From Zingiber officinale (lineage: Eukaryota > Streptophyta > Magnoliopsida > Zingiberales > Zingiberaceae): 64,000 nucleotides of DNA. The notes under the pieces were generated by a model, which had not been told where the DNA came from, did not search any database, and was given only the letters and a program-made list of their open reading frames with translations. The DNA is taken from positions 135,358,996 through 135,422,995 of the forward strand of contig NC_055990.1 of assembly GCF_018446385.1 (NCBI RefSeq). Direction: 5' to 3'. Of the stretch, positions 1 to 12,010 are shown piece after piece. The translations under genes and the position numbers were made by a program. Numbering within the stretch: the first letter of the stretch is position 1; every line of letters begins with the position of its first letter.

Positions 1-2294
1 CTAATGACCTTGCTCGTTAGGGCAGTTCGAATGTAGTAGTCGTCCTTCAGTTGATCGAGAGTCCCATCGATCGCAAGGTTGAAGAGACGGAGCGCCTAAT
101 CGGTGACCTTGTCATTGAAGGCGTCCGTGCAGAGGTAAGCCTTTTTCTACGCCTTGAACCGAGTGGATTCTGCGTCTTGGTAAACTTGCAGCGCCACACG
201 GGAGGCTTCCAAGTCTGCCTTCAACTGGACCAGCTCCTCATCCTTGGCATCAAGCTGAGCCTTCACCGCAGACCGATCGGCCGACCTGCCCTCTCGTTCA
301 ACGCTCAGCAAGGCCTCTGCATCCTTCAAGTTCTAAGCCAACACCCGAAACTCCTTATTTTTTATTTCCAAGTCTTCTATAGCTTAGAGCTTCCTGGTGT
401 TGGCCGAGTGGATCTTCGCTTTGAAAGAGGTGTCATGTTTATTAAGTCAAGCCAGCTGTGTTGCCTACTCGGCACTCTTGCCCTTCTCCGTCTCCAGCTG
501 CTCGGAGCTCGTAGCCATATCGTCTCTCAGTTGAGCCATCTCAGCACTCATCTGCTCTAGCTACGCCTGAGAAGCAGACGATTGGTTGCTCGATGCACGC
601 AGCTGCTTAATTTCCTGCTCCAAAAATGTGAGCCTTTGGCATATGGTCAGGCTCGCTGCCTAATATTACAACTAGGAAATTATTAGGGTTGAGCGGAAAT
701 GAATAGGAACATACAAGTAAAATACTTACCCCAGTGGGCATCTAGGTATAACTGTCGGCGAGTACCCTTGGAGGCATGATCGCCGCGCGGGCTCAAGCGT
801 CAACCCATATCTGTGCAAGTGGCCCCTGGATAATTATTTGGTGCTCAGGGGCTTGGGATTCAGCGTCGTTGGAGGCAAGCCACTCGTCCATAGGCAGATG
901 GATGACTGTCGTTATATAGAGTCGGCCACTCAGAGCGGACAGGGTTGAAGTTTCTCTGCTAGCCGACTGAGGCACTGACGTTAGTTAAATGCGGGACACT
1001 TGGGCCGCTAGTAATGAGGGTGACATGAAGGCGACCAGTGGTGAAGCTAGAAACCCCTCAAGCAGCCCAGACAATGACAGTGTCTGGTCAAAAGATATAG
1101 AGCCTGGGAGCGCAGCGAGTCCTTGATTGGGAGCAGGCGTGGAGGTCTCGCCCCACTCGGAAGGAGGTCAAGAGACGGTCGGTACTAGAGTCTGTGAGCA
1201 GAAGTGGTAGTTCGGGAAGACCCCTCTGCTCGGCGTCTCTTGCGTTGTCGAAGGGGCTCGTCTGAAGTTGCCGACTCCGAAGCGACCACTATCGAGACCA
1301 TGGACGGTCATCTGGGCGGAAGGTCCACTGTTGCAACCACTGCATCGCTTGCGGTTGTCCGGCTTCCCCCAGCGCCGCTCCCCGGCACTTGGGTTCCCTC
1401 CTCCTAGCGTGAGCAGATCCTTGTTGGAGTCGACCAGTTGCAGACCGTAGCTCTCCAGCTCAGCTATAGCCTCGGCGTTGATGTCTGCATCCACAAGCTT
1501 ACACTTGCCGGCTAGATGCGCTCACAACATGATTCAAGCTGCACAAAAGGAAGAAAAATCAGTTAGATTCAAAAGTTGGGGAAAAGAAAGAGCATGCCTA
1601 AGCTGCACGAAAGCCTTGTACGGATCGGGCTCAGGCCGAACACGTAGAGGACGGCCACCAACATCAACTTATGGATATGGTACTTCTGATCGGCCAATAT
1701 GGAAGTTGTATAGAGGTAGTCCGATCGACTCTTGTATTTCTTGAGCTCTGGAGGATTCAGTGCCTCAAATTGCCTGCTGGTTGGAAAGTTCGGTCGTTCA
1801 GGAAAGCGAATATAAAAGAAGTAGTCCTTCCAATGCTTATTGGAGGATGACATCTTGTCAAAGAAGACTAGGCCCACTCGGGCTTGAAAGAGAAAAGTCC
1901 CCAACTCAGACAATTTGGGATAATAGAAATAGTGGAAGAGTCGAGCAGTAAGAGGAATATAGTGCAAGCGGAATAGAACGACGACCCCGCACAGTAGTCG
2001 AAAGGAGTTCGACACTAATTAATGGAGAGAAATATGAAAATATTTACAAACGGTAGAAAAGAAAGGGTGGATCGGGAACCACAGACCAGCGTTAAATTGG
2101 TCCCTAAAGAAGCATAAAAAACCCGGCAGCAGTTCGTTCAAACGGTCAAAAGTCGAAGGAAGACCGATTTGATAGTCGGTTGGGAATTTATAAGCAGCTC
2201 TTAAACTCTCAGCGTCGCTACCGTCAAACCTGGACTTGATGGGCGTGTACCAGAGCCCAGGAATGGTGACGGGAGGTGGTGAGGAGCTAGACAT
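1..2294 (-). pseudogene. Antisense ORF of Tat element (plant 'putative gypsy-type transposon' domain, PF04195-like)
   Basis: The N-terminal part (near 2294, MSSSSPPPVT...) and the central block (residues such as FRLLCGVVVLF, FYYFYYP-like and SSNKHWK) match the better kept copy at 52802-55035 block by block. Toward the left edge (about 1-980) are charged coiled-coil-like segments, also paralleled in that copy (for example LKADLEASR against LKDLQGALDASR). PF04195 is a plant retroelement-associated domain of unknown biochemical role. The ORF is antisense to the element's own gag-pol direction. It is broken and treated as a fossil. Confidence 0.7.
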
Positions 2295-2448
2295 CGAAAA
2301 ATGAAGAGATTGAAAAGGTGCAACAAAAAGATCCGATTGAAAGGGGAAGGAAACTTACTGGAAAGATCGCCGAAGAAACAGAAGAAAATGAAATGTCACC
2401 GGAGAACTCGAAGACGAAGGTGTGTGGAGGAAGGTGACGGACACGCAG

Positions 2449-2456
2449 TTTATAAA
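2449..2456 (-). promoter_or_regulatory. TATA-like box upstream of the antisense ORF
   Basis: TTTATAAA lies about 155 bp upstream of the antisense ORF start at 2294. A similar TTATAAAA lies about 250 bp upstream of the homologous ORF at 52802. The shared placement suggests, but does not prove, an antisense promoter inside the element. Confidence 0.35.
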
Positions 2457-3065
2457 CCTCGCGGCCAATCGACCTACATCGTCCGATCCAGGGTTGCGAA
2501 AACCTAGAAACAGATCTAGCCGTTGAATTTGAAAAGGCCCACATCGCGTAGCGAGCAGATATTCGCATGTCACATCAAGCGTGCAATAGCAGTGTGGGAC
2601 ACATGTCCTTCGATCATCAGACAACATTTAATGAACTTAATTAAAAGATATGGTTGTGTGCTCAGCCATAATTATCATGGATTTACACGATCTTCAAGAA
2701 ATTTGGATGATGTCAGCCGAGCCCACGTTCGCCCATGGAAGCGCAGGGAAAGGAGAAGTTTTAGCCAAGTGTTGCTGCCCATCGTTTTGTTGACATCGGG
2801 GATGGGTCAGGGCTACCCATCATCCTGATCGACACAGAGGATGGGTCATAGGGCCTAACATCCAATGCACCATATGCCCCAGCCATGACCCGAGAGAGCT
2901 ACAGGCCCAACACGACAAAATGAAGCTGAGTGGCATTATCTTATGGATCGATCAGAGATTGGGGATCACTTACAGTCTGATCGGACGTGGAATCCGCCTA
3001 AGACATAACCTGTCCAGTCAGTCAGACTTGCAACCTACTTCGACTAGACTTAATAGGGAGGCTTG

Positions 3066-3853
3066 TGATGCAACGATAAGGAAGAGCCCACCTAGCACGA
3101 GTCAATTGCCACGGTGTAGGTCAAAGCTAGGGCGTTCAACGCTAGGGCTTAAGCAAGGCTCGTCTACATAACCCGGGGGGAAGGTGGCTACATCGATTGA
3201 TCAGATGAACCACTATCCAATCTGTCGACCGGATAACCAGTATTTGGTCAGCCCATTTAGTAGGAGAATGGGCCGAGTGGGCTACCCGTCTGGCTCAGGA
3301 TATGGAATTGTATGTATTAATAACGAACTGATAAAATAATAAAAGAGGAAAAAACTAAGATACTTAATAAAGGGAAGAGAAAGTAAAAGAAAACATTCCA
3401 TCTATCATTGAATGCAAAGAAGTCAAGACAAAATAGTCTTTTGTCGATGATTAATACTAATTCCATGAATGTGAGAAGCCAAAACAAAGATGTCTTTTGT
3501 CGGTAATTAATATCATTAAATGGGGGGAGATCGAGGGTCACTAAGAAAGGTATAAAAGAGTATGCTAACTATGAAGAAGGGAGGATTGATCTCTGTCTAT
3601 ATTATTCTTGATTTCTTTTCCTACTATTGTTTCTAACTTGATCGTCGGAGGGCCAACACCAGTGACCCCTTCCCTGGCTCGGTTTGTTTTACAGAGGAGC
3701 GAGGTCTTCATCTAGTCAGAAGAGCTGCCACATCCCCGGCTTTCCAGCTTCACGCTTTCAGATAGGATCATTTTGGGAGGAGCGAGGTGTTCATCCAGTC
3801 AGAAAAGCTGCCACATCCCCGGCTTTCCAACTTTACGCTTTCGAACAGGATCA
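3066..3853 (+). repeat. 3' LTR of the Tat-type element, with duplicated tail
   Basis: The LTR starts TGATGCAACG directly after the purine tract and ends AACAGGATCA, matching the LTR ends at 25787 and 30027 (ACAGGATCA). The last part is present twice in tandem (about 3700-3777 and 3778-3853), each copy carrying GCTGCCACATCCCCGGCTTT and ending in AGGATCA. Confidence 0.7.
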
Positions 3854-6214
3854 CCTGATTTGAAATCGATTGGATTCAAGCTAGAATTGATTGAATGTTT
3901 AATGAGATGTTACTATAGAACTTAAATGTAAAGCTTGATCATCAGGGAATCAGGGAGATCAGGATTTGGATTTATGTTTAGAAATTGACAAGTAAGAATG
4001 ACATAGTTGATGCTATTTGAGGAAGTAAATGGAACCACCAAGGAATTGGACAATTATCATTGCTGGTCCTATTCATTTAGATAGTTCTTTACTATAAACT
4101 CTTGAAGGAAAACTATGCAGCTATTGTTTGGGGGGGGGGGGGGGGGGGGGGATTAATGCTTTTATTTTCGAGCCTTGCTATATCGACTATGGTTTGTAAG
4201 TGTTGAAATATGCTGGAATGACTAAATTCTACACAGCAGATGTACCATCTATTTAAAGGTTTTTCTGAATAGCACTCTTGAAGATGAAGGCTGTCAAATT
4301 TGAACTACACATTGCTGGGTTGAATTTAATCCTTCAACCAAAAGGTATTTAACAATAGGAGAAAGAATGATAGATTATGTATGACAACCTCATTGTTATA
4401 AAGAAAAGAAAATTGTTAATAGTATAAAAAATTATAGATTTGGAACTAGTGTATCAACTTGGAGTGATCTTGTTGAGTTTCATTGCTTGAGATGACCAAA
4501 GTTTTAAGTGTGGAGGAGGTATGGCCCAAGTTGTTTCATTGATTGAATGCACAATAAGACAACAAAAGCAAACAAGTACAAAGAACAAGAAGGTTAAAAT
4601 TGAAACCGTGTCAAATTCTGAATCTGAATTGGGAATCCAGAAATCAGAGTTGTTTAAGAAATGTAATAGACTTAACTAGCTATTGGATTGTTTGGTTATT
4701 TCTTTATCTGAATATCACTCTTGAAGATCTAAATCTAAATTTTAAAACTAGATTTCTAAGCTGATGAAATTTAGAAATCCCCACTTATACTATATGAACA
4801 TATGCCTCAAACTATTTAACATTAATTCCAATTTCTACATCAGGATAAGAAAAAGGAAGAAGAAAACCAGAGTTGCTGAATTTGAAATCTAGAATTGCAG
4901 AACAAGAATCAACGATGAAGGAATCCAATCCTTGCACCTAGTGGATTCAGAATATGATTAGATTTCTATGATACAGTAAGTGGGGTAAAATTTCTGATGC
5001 TAAAATTAAAAGAAACAACAAGTTACACTCATTGTATGAGGTCTGGAATTCAGTCAAGGAATTCTGAAACTAAAGTTGAGAAATAAAATTCAACATCCAA
5101 AATACAGTTTATTTCTGGATTTCTCTGATTTCCTAGTTTCAGAAATGAAAGGAATATAGTGTATAAAGTTCAAAGAAATTTGATTCTACAGATCTGATTT
5201 TTGAAGCCAGGAACTGAAGCATGAATCTAATTTTTGAATTGTTACAGTAGTCTACTCCAAAGCCTGATTATGTGTGCCAAATCCTTATCCTATTTTTGAA
5301 TAACATTGTTTTGAATTGAAATTTCTATCAACTCAATGCTAAATGAAACTTTTTATCGAGTTTAATTCTTCATGGTTCAAGGCAAGAATCACTTTAAGTT
5401 CAAATTCTGAAATTGGGAATTAAAAAACTAAAAGTACAAAAATCAATTTCATATCAGAATTTCCCTTTCTGATCCTGAATTTTAGAACTAAATCCTGAAG
5501 CTGAACCTTGGATATTGGAAAGTTATAGCCAAAACCTGAACTTGAAATGGGAAATAGTTAGGAAACGACACCACTGAACTTAAAATCTAAATTCTGGAAT
5601 TCTAAAATTGAAACTTGGTTGTGTGTCAAGCCCTCTTCGTAGTACTGATCAATACATTGGGAAGTAAGTTTACGAAGTAAAGAAAAGAAGGAAATATGGC
5701 AGGGCATTCATCTATATAGCATTCATTGTATTCATGTCTTCCACTTTCATTTGAATCATATTGACTTCTTTTCTTGCCTTAACACTTATAATTTGATTTC
5801 ATTTGATCCATTATTTCTTAGTCATCAACCTTCATAATTATGTATTCAAAGGCTCAGGATAGTGGTGAAGAGTAGAAGATAAGCAAACATATGGTAGTAC
5901 ATGAACATGAGTAGCTTGAGTTGCTCCACCATTACATGAATTTGAGATTAGGATTGAGAGCCACCAAAAATTTCCTTGTGAGGATTAGTTTATTGATATC
6001 ATTTTCAGTTTATTCATGATAGTTTGAAGTCATTATGTCTAACCAAGGTAAGAATTGAAACCATGAATGCTTGAATTGTTGAAACTTGACAATCCTAAGT
6101 AACTTTCTTTTAATATCTTCTAAACATGATTGAAAATGATTAGGGGGTACAACCTTAGTTGTTTCCTTAGTTTTGTTCACTTGCACGAGACATACAAGAA
6201 TAAGTGTGGGGGAA
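3854..6214. other. AT-rich internal DNA, probably 3' untranslated part of a Ty3/gypsy element
   Basis: No coding region is supported. The stretch ends in a typical plant Ty3/gypsy polypurine tract (AAGTGTGGGGGAA, about 6202-6214) followed by an LTR start, so at least its right side belongs to that element. It contains a run of about 20 G (about 4131-4150), and 4850-5640 is low-complexity DNA rich in short GAATTCTGAAA-like phrases. A weak copia-gag-like phrase near 4030-4100 was too short to use. Confidence 0.4.
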
Positions 6215-7109
6215 TGATAAGTCATTATTTGATACTTTGTTTTGGGTGGTGATTTGGTATTTTGTATCCATTTGCATACTTAAAGTACGTCTTAAACTAT
6301 GTTTATGAGTTGAAGATTATTTTTAACATCATTGTATTTTCTTCCTTGATTTATGATATTATCCGATACATATTTGAACTTGATCTTGTAGAACAAAGAA
6401 GTTGGTTCAAATTGCTACATGGTTTAAGAGAAGATGGAATCGCAAGGGGAATCTTGGTTCATCCAACTAAATTAAGGAGCTTAAACCCCTACTTGGTTCA
6501 ATTTTATCCCACACCATTACCTTGATCTTAACCCAAGTTAACCCTCCTACACCAAATCCCTAAAACCTCACTTGCTCCAAAAACCTAAACCCCACTCAAA
6601 TCTCAATTCAGGTCATAGTATAAAAACCCAATTTTATATGGATGAACAGTGGCACGGGTTAGTATTCATCCACATTTTCTTCACCACAGCCTCCGATCTC
6701 TTCTTCCTTCCTTCTTCTCAAGCTACAACATTGGAGTGGAGGCTAAAGGCAGCTTCTGGATCACCTTCAATCAGCTAGAAGCTCGTCGAAGAGGATTTTA
6801 ATGACGAGTTTGCTGAATTATGGACCGTTCTTGAATTTCCACCATACCTCAGCTTCTTCATCATCTGGACATTAGTGATCATCAGAGTGGTTCTTTGGTG
6901 ATTCCTGGAAGCTCTTTGTTCATTCACAACATCCCATTTCATCCAGTCAGCTCAGAATTTCAGATTCCATATCTGAATTTTCAATTTCGATTTGTTCTTG
7001 TAAGATTCATTGGAGAGGGTTTCTTCAAGAGAGATTGCAAGCTTCAAATTGATTCCAGAGTTCAGAGCTTACTAGTGCTTCTTCCCTGACTACCAGAGAT
7101 GAGGGTTTC
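6215..7109 (+). repeat. LTR of Ty3/gypsy element, left piece
   Basis: It begins TGATAAGTCATT directly after the polypurine tract AAGTGTGGGGGAA, the usual 3' LTR junction of plant Athila/Tat-like elements. It is interrupted at 7109/7110 by the copia-type element, and the sequence resumes at 10578. Confidence 0.6.
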
Positions 7110-7958
7110 TATAAGTACCCCGTGGTAGTTTTGATGTGATCAACCAAGTCAGATTAGATCCTGTTGGTATTTAATCCCTATGTCTAAGTGTGTAGGAAGT
7201 CGAGCGAAAGATCTAGCTAGTGAGAAGGACGGCACAAGAGAGAGCTGACGGGCTCGGTGCTGCGGAAGAGTACGCGAGTGGACAAGAAGGAGGCGCGCGA
7301 TATTTCTGAGGGACTAGAAGCCGGAGCGGAAGTTTGCTCGAAGGTTGAAAGTTGGGTTTGGGTGAGCCCTATTCCGGATGGCCAGATCACCCAAGTGAGT
7401 GGAGCCGGAGCAGAAAATTCAGACCAATGCGAGCAGGACTAGAGTGAAAGACCTGGACCAAAAAGTCAACTAGAAATTGACTTTCTGATCCATGCGCCCA
7501 GACTTGGTCCGAGCGCCCGGACTCCGGGCACTAGAAACCAAAAATTATCCAGAACATGATGTGGTGCATCCCGTTACGATGGGGATAAAAGTTTATCCCT
7601 TTCCAGATGCTTGGACCCCTTCTAATCTCCCCGACTAGGGTTATAAATACAGACATGGTCCCAAAAGCTTCGACAAAACACTTGTAATCAATTTATTTTG
7701 TCTAGCTTTGTAATTGTGTGCTTCAACGTTGTATGAGGCTACTCTGCCCAGAGGAGAATCTTAGTGTGCTTGTTAAGGTCTTGGATTAGCAATCCCCTAA
7801 TTGCAAACCAAGTAAATTCGGTGCCTCTTTTTCTTAATTAGTTTCTTAATTTCTTTTATGCAAGTGTTAGTTTTAATTACGCTGTAAAGTACGAGAAAGG
7901 TGCCTTTCTAATTGCAGGGTAATTAACCCCCTCTTGTCAGCCGTCAAAGAGTCCAACA
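7110..7958 (+). repeat. 5' LTR of the copia-type element
   Basis: It matches 9722-10572 along its whole length, from AAGTACCCCGTGGTAG to GAGTCCAACA. A TATA-like TATAAATAC lies near 7640. Confidence 0.85.
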
Positions 7959-8016
7959 AGTGGTATCAAAGCAAGGTTCACTTCAGAAAGACTAACCATC
8001 GACCGAAGCAAAATCG

Positions 8017-8879
8017 ATGGTCAGACCGAGCATCTACCCGCCAACATTTGAGGGGGAGTTCTTATTCTGGAAACGAAAAATGAAAGTATTTTTTAAAACT
8101 AATTTTGATATAATACTTTCTATGAAATTTGATTTTGATGTCCCCAAAAAAAAAGATGGAAAAGAACTCGAGGAGCATCTTTGGACTCAGATACAACGTG
8201 ATAAATTCATAGCAAATGGTAGGCTGAGTTCCACCTACTGAGTTTTCTTCTTGCTCAAGAACTCAACAAAATTGGTAACTACCAATGTGTAAAAGAACTT
8301 TGGAAAAAGTTCTTGGAGCTCTACAAAAAACTAAAAGAAGTCGAATCCAACTCCTCGATGGGCATTGAGTTATCGACGGAAGAATCCGAGATCGAGGAAT
8401 CTGCCGAAACAACACTCATAGCCGAATATCTACTAGAAGATAAAGAAAGTACCTCAAAAATGAGCATCGATGAAGGAGAAGACACTACAAAAGAAAGCAA
8501 CAATGTAGGGGGAGCATCTACCAATGAATATATGGTAAGTCAGGTAAGTAAACTTCCTCCAAAGTAATTATTTAAAATGGTGCAAATACTAAGTAAATCA
8601 TTATATAAAAAGAGAACAAAGTATGTAAAAATAAAGAAAGAATATGCATACTTAAAAGAAGAATTTCATAAATTAATAGATGAAAATGTAAAATTAAAAG
8701 ATAAAATAAAAAAGAAAATTTTATGTTCAAATTTTTGGCATTTTCTAGAAAGAAATTACAAACATCATCGAAGGCCTAATTGGTATTTTAAATATCATAA
8801 GGGTCATATTGCAAAAGTTGATAGAAAATATATTCCTAATAACTTTTTTATTAATCTAGTAGGTAGGAACCTATATTGA
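8017..8879 (+). pseudogene. Gag remnant of the copia-type element
   Basis: The start (MVRPSIYPPTFEGEFLFWKR) has the phrase PPTFEGE-FWKRKM, typical of copia gag N-termini (DUF4219/UBN2 type). Downstream pieces are acidic (8313-8567) and Lys-rich (8577-8879). No protease, integrase or reverse transcriptase is recognisable, so the copy looks non-autonomous. Broken fossil. Confidence 0.6.
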
Positions 8880-9721
8880 GTTCTAAAGTCAGTTTTAAAT
8901 TGAAAAAACATCATTCATGCTTAAATTAAATTCTTCTTGCAGATTTTACTTGACTTAATTTTCTTACTTAGAGTTGTCAATTTTTTGAAAGAGCTATGAT
9001 ACGCCCAAGGAAAAATCTTAATGAAATGCTCAAAGATAGACACATAAATTCATGGCCCACCATTTCACTTTTTGTGGGTCCCATTATTTTATGTGTCTAT
9101 CCTTGAGCATTTCATTGAGATTTTTTCCTTGAGCATATCACTTTTCTTTTTGAAATTAATTTGATCCAAAATTCTTATGATAAAGAGGAGTTCAACACCG
9201 ATCAGTAAGAAAAATTTAGAATTTTTTTATCTTTGAATCGTTTTTTTTTTAAATTATATCTTGTAGTGAATTTTTTTTTGTAAATCTTATTTTTCTGTGA
9301 ATTCTTATCATGTTAACGATCAATTTTTGAAATTTTTTTTTTGCCCATTGGAAATTTTTTAAAAAATTATCAAAATGTAGTTTTTTTAAAAATTTTGCCT
9401 AAAATTAAAGAAATTTTTTTTCCTGTTCAACCCTTGTTAATATTTTAAGGAGTTTTTTTTTTTAAATTTTGGTTTTTCCTTAGACTTTTAATTTAAATTT
9501 TCTAAAGTCATTTTAACAGTACCTCCATTTTTAATGTGATCAAAAGGAGAGTAGTGAAAATTAAATATAGGGAGAGGGTAGTACAAATTCTTAAGTTTTG
9601 TACTTACAAATTTTTTTTTGCGCATTACTTGCAAATTCTGACTTGCAAAAATTATAACTATTAGTTGTTTGTGGATTATCCTAACTTAACTTGGATTTGC
9701 TCACATTAAAAAGGGGGAGAT

Positions 9722-10572
9722 TGTAAGTACCTCGTGGTAGTTTTAACGTGATCAACCAAGTCATGTTAGGTCCTGTTAGTATTTAACTCTTGTGTCTAAG
9801 TGTGCAGGAACTTAGGAGCGTAGGAAGTAGATCGAAAGAAACAGCTAGCGAGAAGGATGACATGGGAGAGAGCCAACGGGCTCGATGCGTCCGAGGTATG
9901 AGATGCTGTGTAATAGTACGCGAGTGAACGAGAAGAAGGTGTGTGACGTTTCCGAGGGACAAGAAGCCGGAGCAAAAATTTACTCGAAGGCCAGAAGTTG
10001 GGTTTGGGTGAGCCCTATTCCGGATGGCCGAGATCACCCAAGCGAACGAAGCTGGAGTGAAAGATCCAGACCAATTCGAGCGGGACCAGAGCAGAAGACC
10101 CGAACCAAAAAGACAACTAGAAGTTGACTTTCTGGTTTGGTCACCCGAAACCAAAAATTATCCTGAACGTGACATGGCGCATCCTGTTGCGACGGGGATA
10201 AAAGTTTATCCCCTTCCAGACATCTAGACCCCCTTCCAGGCATTCCGACCAGGCTATAAATACTGCCCTGGTTCCAAAAGCTTAAACAAAACACTTGTAA
10301 TCAATTTCTTTTGTCTAGCTTTGTAATTATGTGCTTCAACGTTGTAAGAGGCTACTCCGCCTAAAAGAGAATCTTAGTGCGCTTTTCAAGGTCTTGGATT
10401 AGCAATCTTCTAATTGCAAACCAAGTAAATTCTGTGCCTCTTTTTCTTAATTAGTTTCTTAATTCCTTTTATGCAAGTGTTAGTTTTAATTACGCTGTAA
10501 AGTACGAGAAAGGTGTCTTTGTATTTGCAGGGTAATTAACCCCCCTCTTGCTGACTGTCAAAGGGTCCAACA
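9722..10572 (+). repeat. 3' LTR of the copia-type element
   Basis: It begins TGTAAGTACC after the purine tract and ends GGGTCCAACA, the pair of 7110-7958. Confidence 0.85.
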
Positions 10573-10577
10573 ATTTC

Positions 10578-11205
10578 ATCTTCGGCCTCTTGTGTGATAG
10601 CAAGAGGGTTTGCTTGTAAAGTTGCGATTGAGAGATTGGTTCATTTCATTTCCTGCATTTGTTGTTTAGTTCATGTATTTCAATTGTAGAACAAATTTCT
10701 TTTGCTAGTTGCTAAGTTAAATTCCATAGACTTAGTATTTTTGTTTGTTTAGTTGTAATTGAATTTTCATTAAGTAGTTTAGTCATTTCTTAAGAGCCAA
10801 TTAGTTCAGTTTCATAGTTTGCTTACTTGCATTAGATTGCTTTAGATCATATTTCTATTTGTTTACAATTCCTTTTAGTGTTCATAATTTCATTCCGTAG
10901 TTTAATTACATTGATGGTGAAATCGTAGCATAGAGTGACAATGTGTTATGAGATCACTATTAATAGGTAGATCGGATGTTGTCTATTTCATTAGAGTAAA
11001 TTTTATACTTGTTTTACTATCTCATTTGTTAGATTTAGAATCAAAATCCAAAATCTCCATTTTCATATCAAAAAACTAAAAACATAAATAGCATACAATC
11101 TTATAGTTATCATTCCATCGTTGCATTTATTGGGAGATGACTCGAGTTGACCCTACACTATACTAGCGTAGATAGATTCGGTACTTAATTTTTTTGATAT
11201 TGTAT
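10578..11205 (+). repeat. LTR of Ty3/gypsy element, right piece
   Basis: This continues the LTR broken at 7109. The closing part (GACTCGAGTTGACCCTACAC ... TTTTTTGATATTGTATCA) resembles the ends of plant Ty3/gypsy LTRs. The exact right end is uncertain by some tens of bases. Confidence 0.45.
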
Positions 11206-12010
11206 CACGACAGTAAGATCTTATCAGGATCCCTTGTGCATGCACTCTAATGCTCAAATCAGAATAGTAGTCGAGCAAAAATGGAGAAGAAGATGAACAG
11301 TAGAACAGTAAATATGGATGTGTGTGCATTAGTGCACGCACCTGGCCAACGGAAAGGATTCCCTTTTTATACTGCCTCTCATAACCTCCGTAATAATGAG
11401 ACGTCAAAGACTGTCTGGTGTCAGAATATGTCGGATGATGGAGGATGTACAACAGTCTTCCTCTAGATAGAGGAATGCTCCATTGTGTGTATATGTCAGA
11501 GTAATAGAATATTCTTTGACGAGTAGCCGTTATTATCTGATAGGCAGTTGCGATTCTCTGACAACACTGTCTCCTCGAGGGAGTCTGACCAGCTCTAGGG
11601 TCACTAGGGTTTATATTGGGAGTCTTGCCCATGAGAAGTGGAGAGATAAGCCCCGTAGGTCCGGCTAGCTCTAGGGCCGCCCGGATTTATGCTGGAAGCC
11701 TTGAGGAGCTGAGCCCTATAGTCTGATCAGCTCTAGGGTCGCCCAAGTTTATGCTGGGAGTCTTACCCATAAAAAGTGAGGAGCTGAGCCTCATAGGTCC
11801 GGCCGGCTCTAGGGTCACCTGGGTTTATGTTCGGCGCCTTGTCCATGAGGAGTGTGGAGCTGAGCCTCGTAGGTCCAACCGGCTCTAGGGCCACTCGGAT
11901 TTATATTAGGAGCATTGTCCATGAGAAGTGGAAGTTAAGTCCCATAAATCCGACCGACTCTAGGGTTGCCCGAATTTATTCTGAAAGCCCTATCCAAGAA
12001 AAATGGTTCG
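11206..12010. repeat. LTR-like segment with a 76-bp tandem array
   Basis: The landmark CTCTAGGG recurs at 11593, 11669, 11731, 11807, 11883 and 11958, giving a 76-bp period (one unit is 62 bp), about six diverged copies over 11580-12010. On the minus strand, 11206-11580 has a TATA box (AGTATAAAAAGGG, around 11370), so the whole may be a diverged LTR in minus orientation. No coding is supported. Confidence 0.6.

Larger units (their letters stand above)
1..3853 (+). mobile_element. Tat-type Ty3/gypsy element, 3' part (runs off left edge)
   Basis: The element reads on the plus strand. Seen from left to right are an antisense ORF (minus strand, 1-2294), an untranslated stretch, a purine-rich tract with the conserved context GTCCAGTCAGTC ... 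CTTCGACTAGACTT just before 3066, and a 3' LTR. The same tract-plus-LTR start (TGATCC/TGATGC) occurs in the elements at 24897-30027 and 51305-57980, so all three belong to related families. An antisense ORF between pol and the 3' LTR is a known trait of the plant Tat/Retand lineage. Gag-pol would lie left of the window. It is a broken fossil with several breaks. The outer target-site duplication cannot be tested here. Confidence 0.75.
7110..10572 (+). mobile_element. Short Ty1/copia-type LTR element, internally reduced
   Basis: Two LTRs of about 850 bp flank a 1.76-kb interior. A primer-binding site TGGTATCAAAGC (initiator Met tRNA type) sits just inside the left LTR at 7961, and a purine tract AAAAAGGGGGAGA precedes the right LTR. 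The flanks GTTTC (7105-7109) and ATTTC (10573-10577) match at four of five bases, consistent with an old target-site duplication. Only gag-like coding remains inside. The LTRs differ by roughly a tenth on inspection, so it is not recent. Fossil. Confidence 0.8.

Noticed and set aside
11153-11632. Minus-strand ORF of 159 codons
   Set aside because: It runs through an LTR-like segment and the first unit of the 76-bp array; no domain, and composition is not protein-like.
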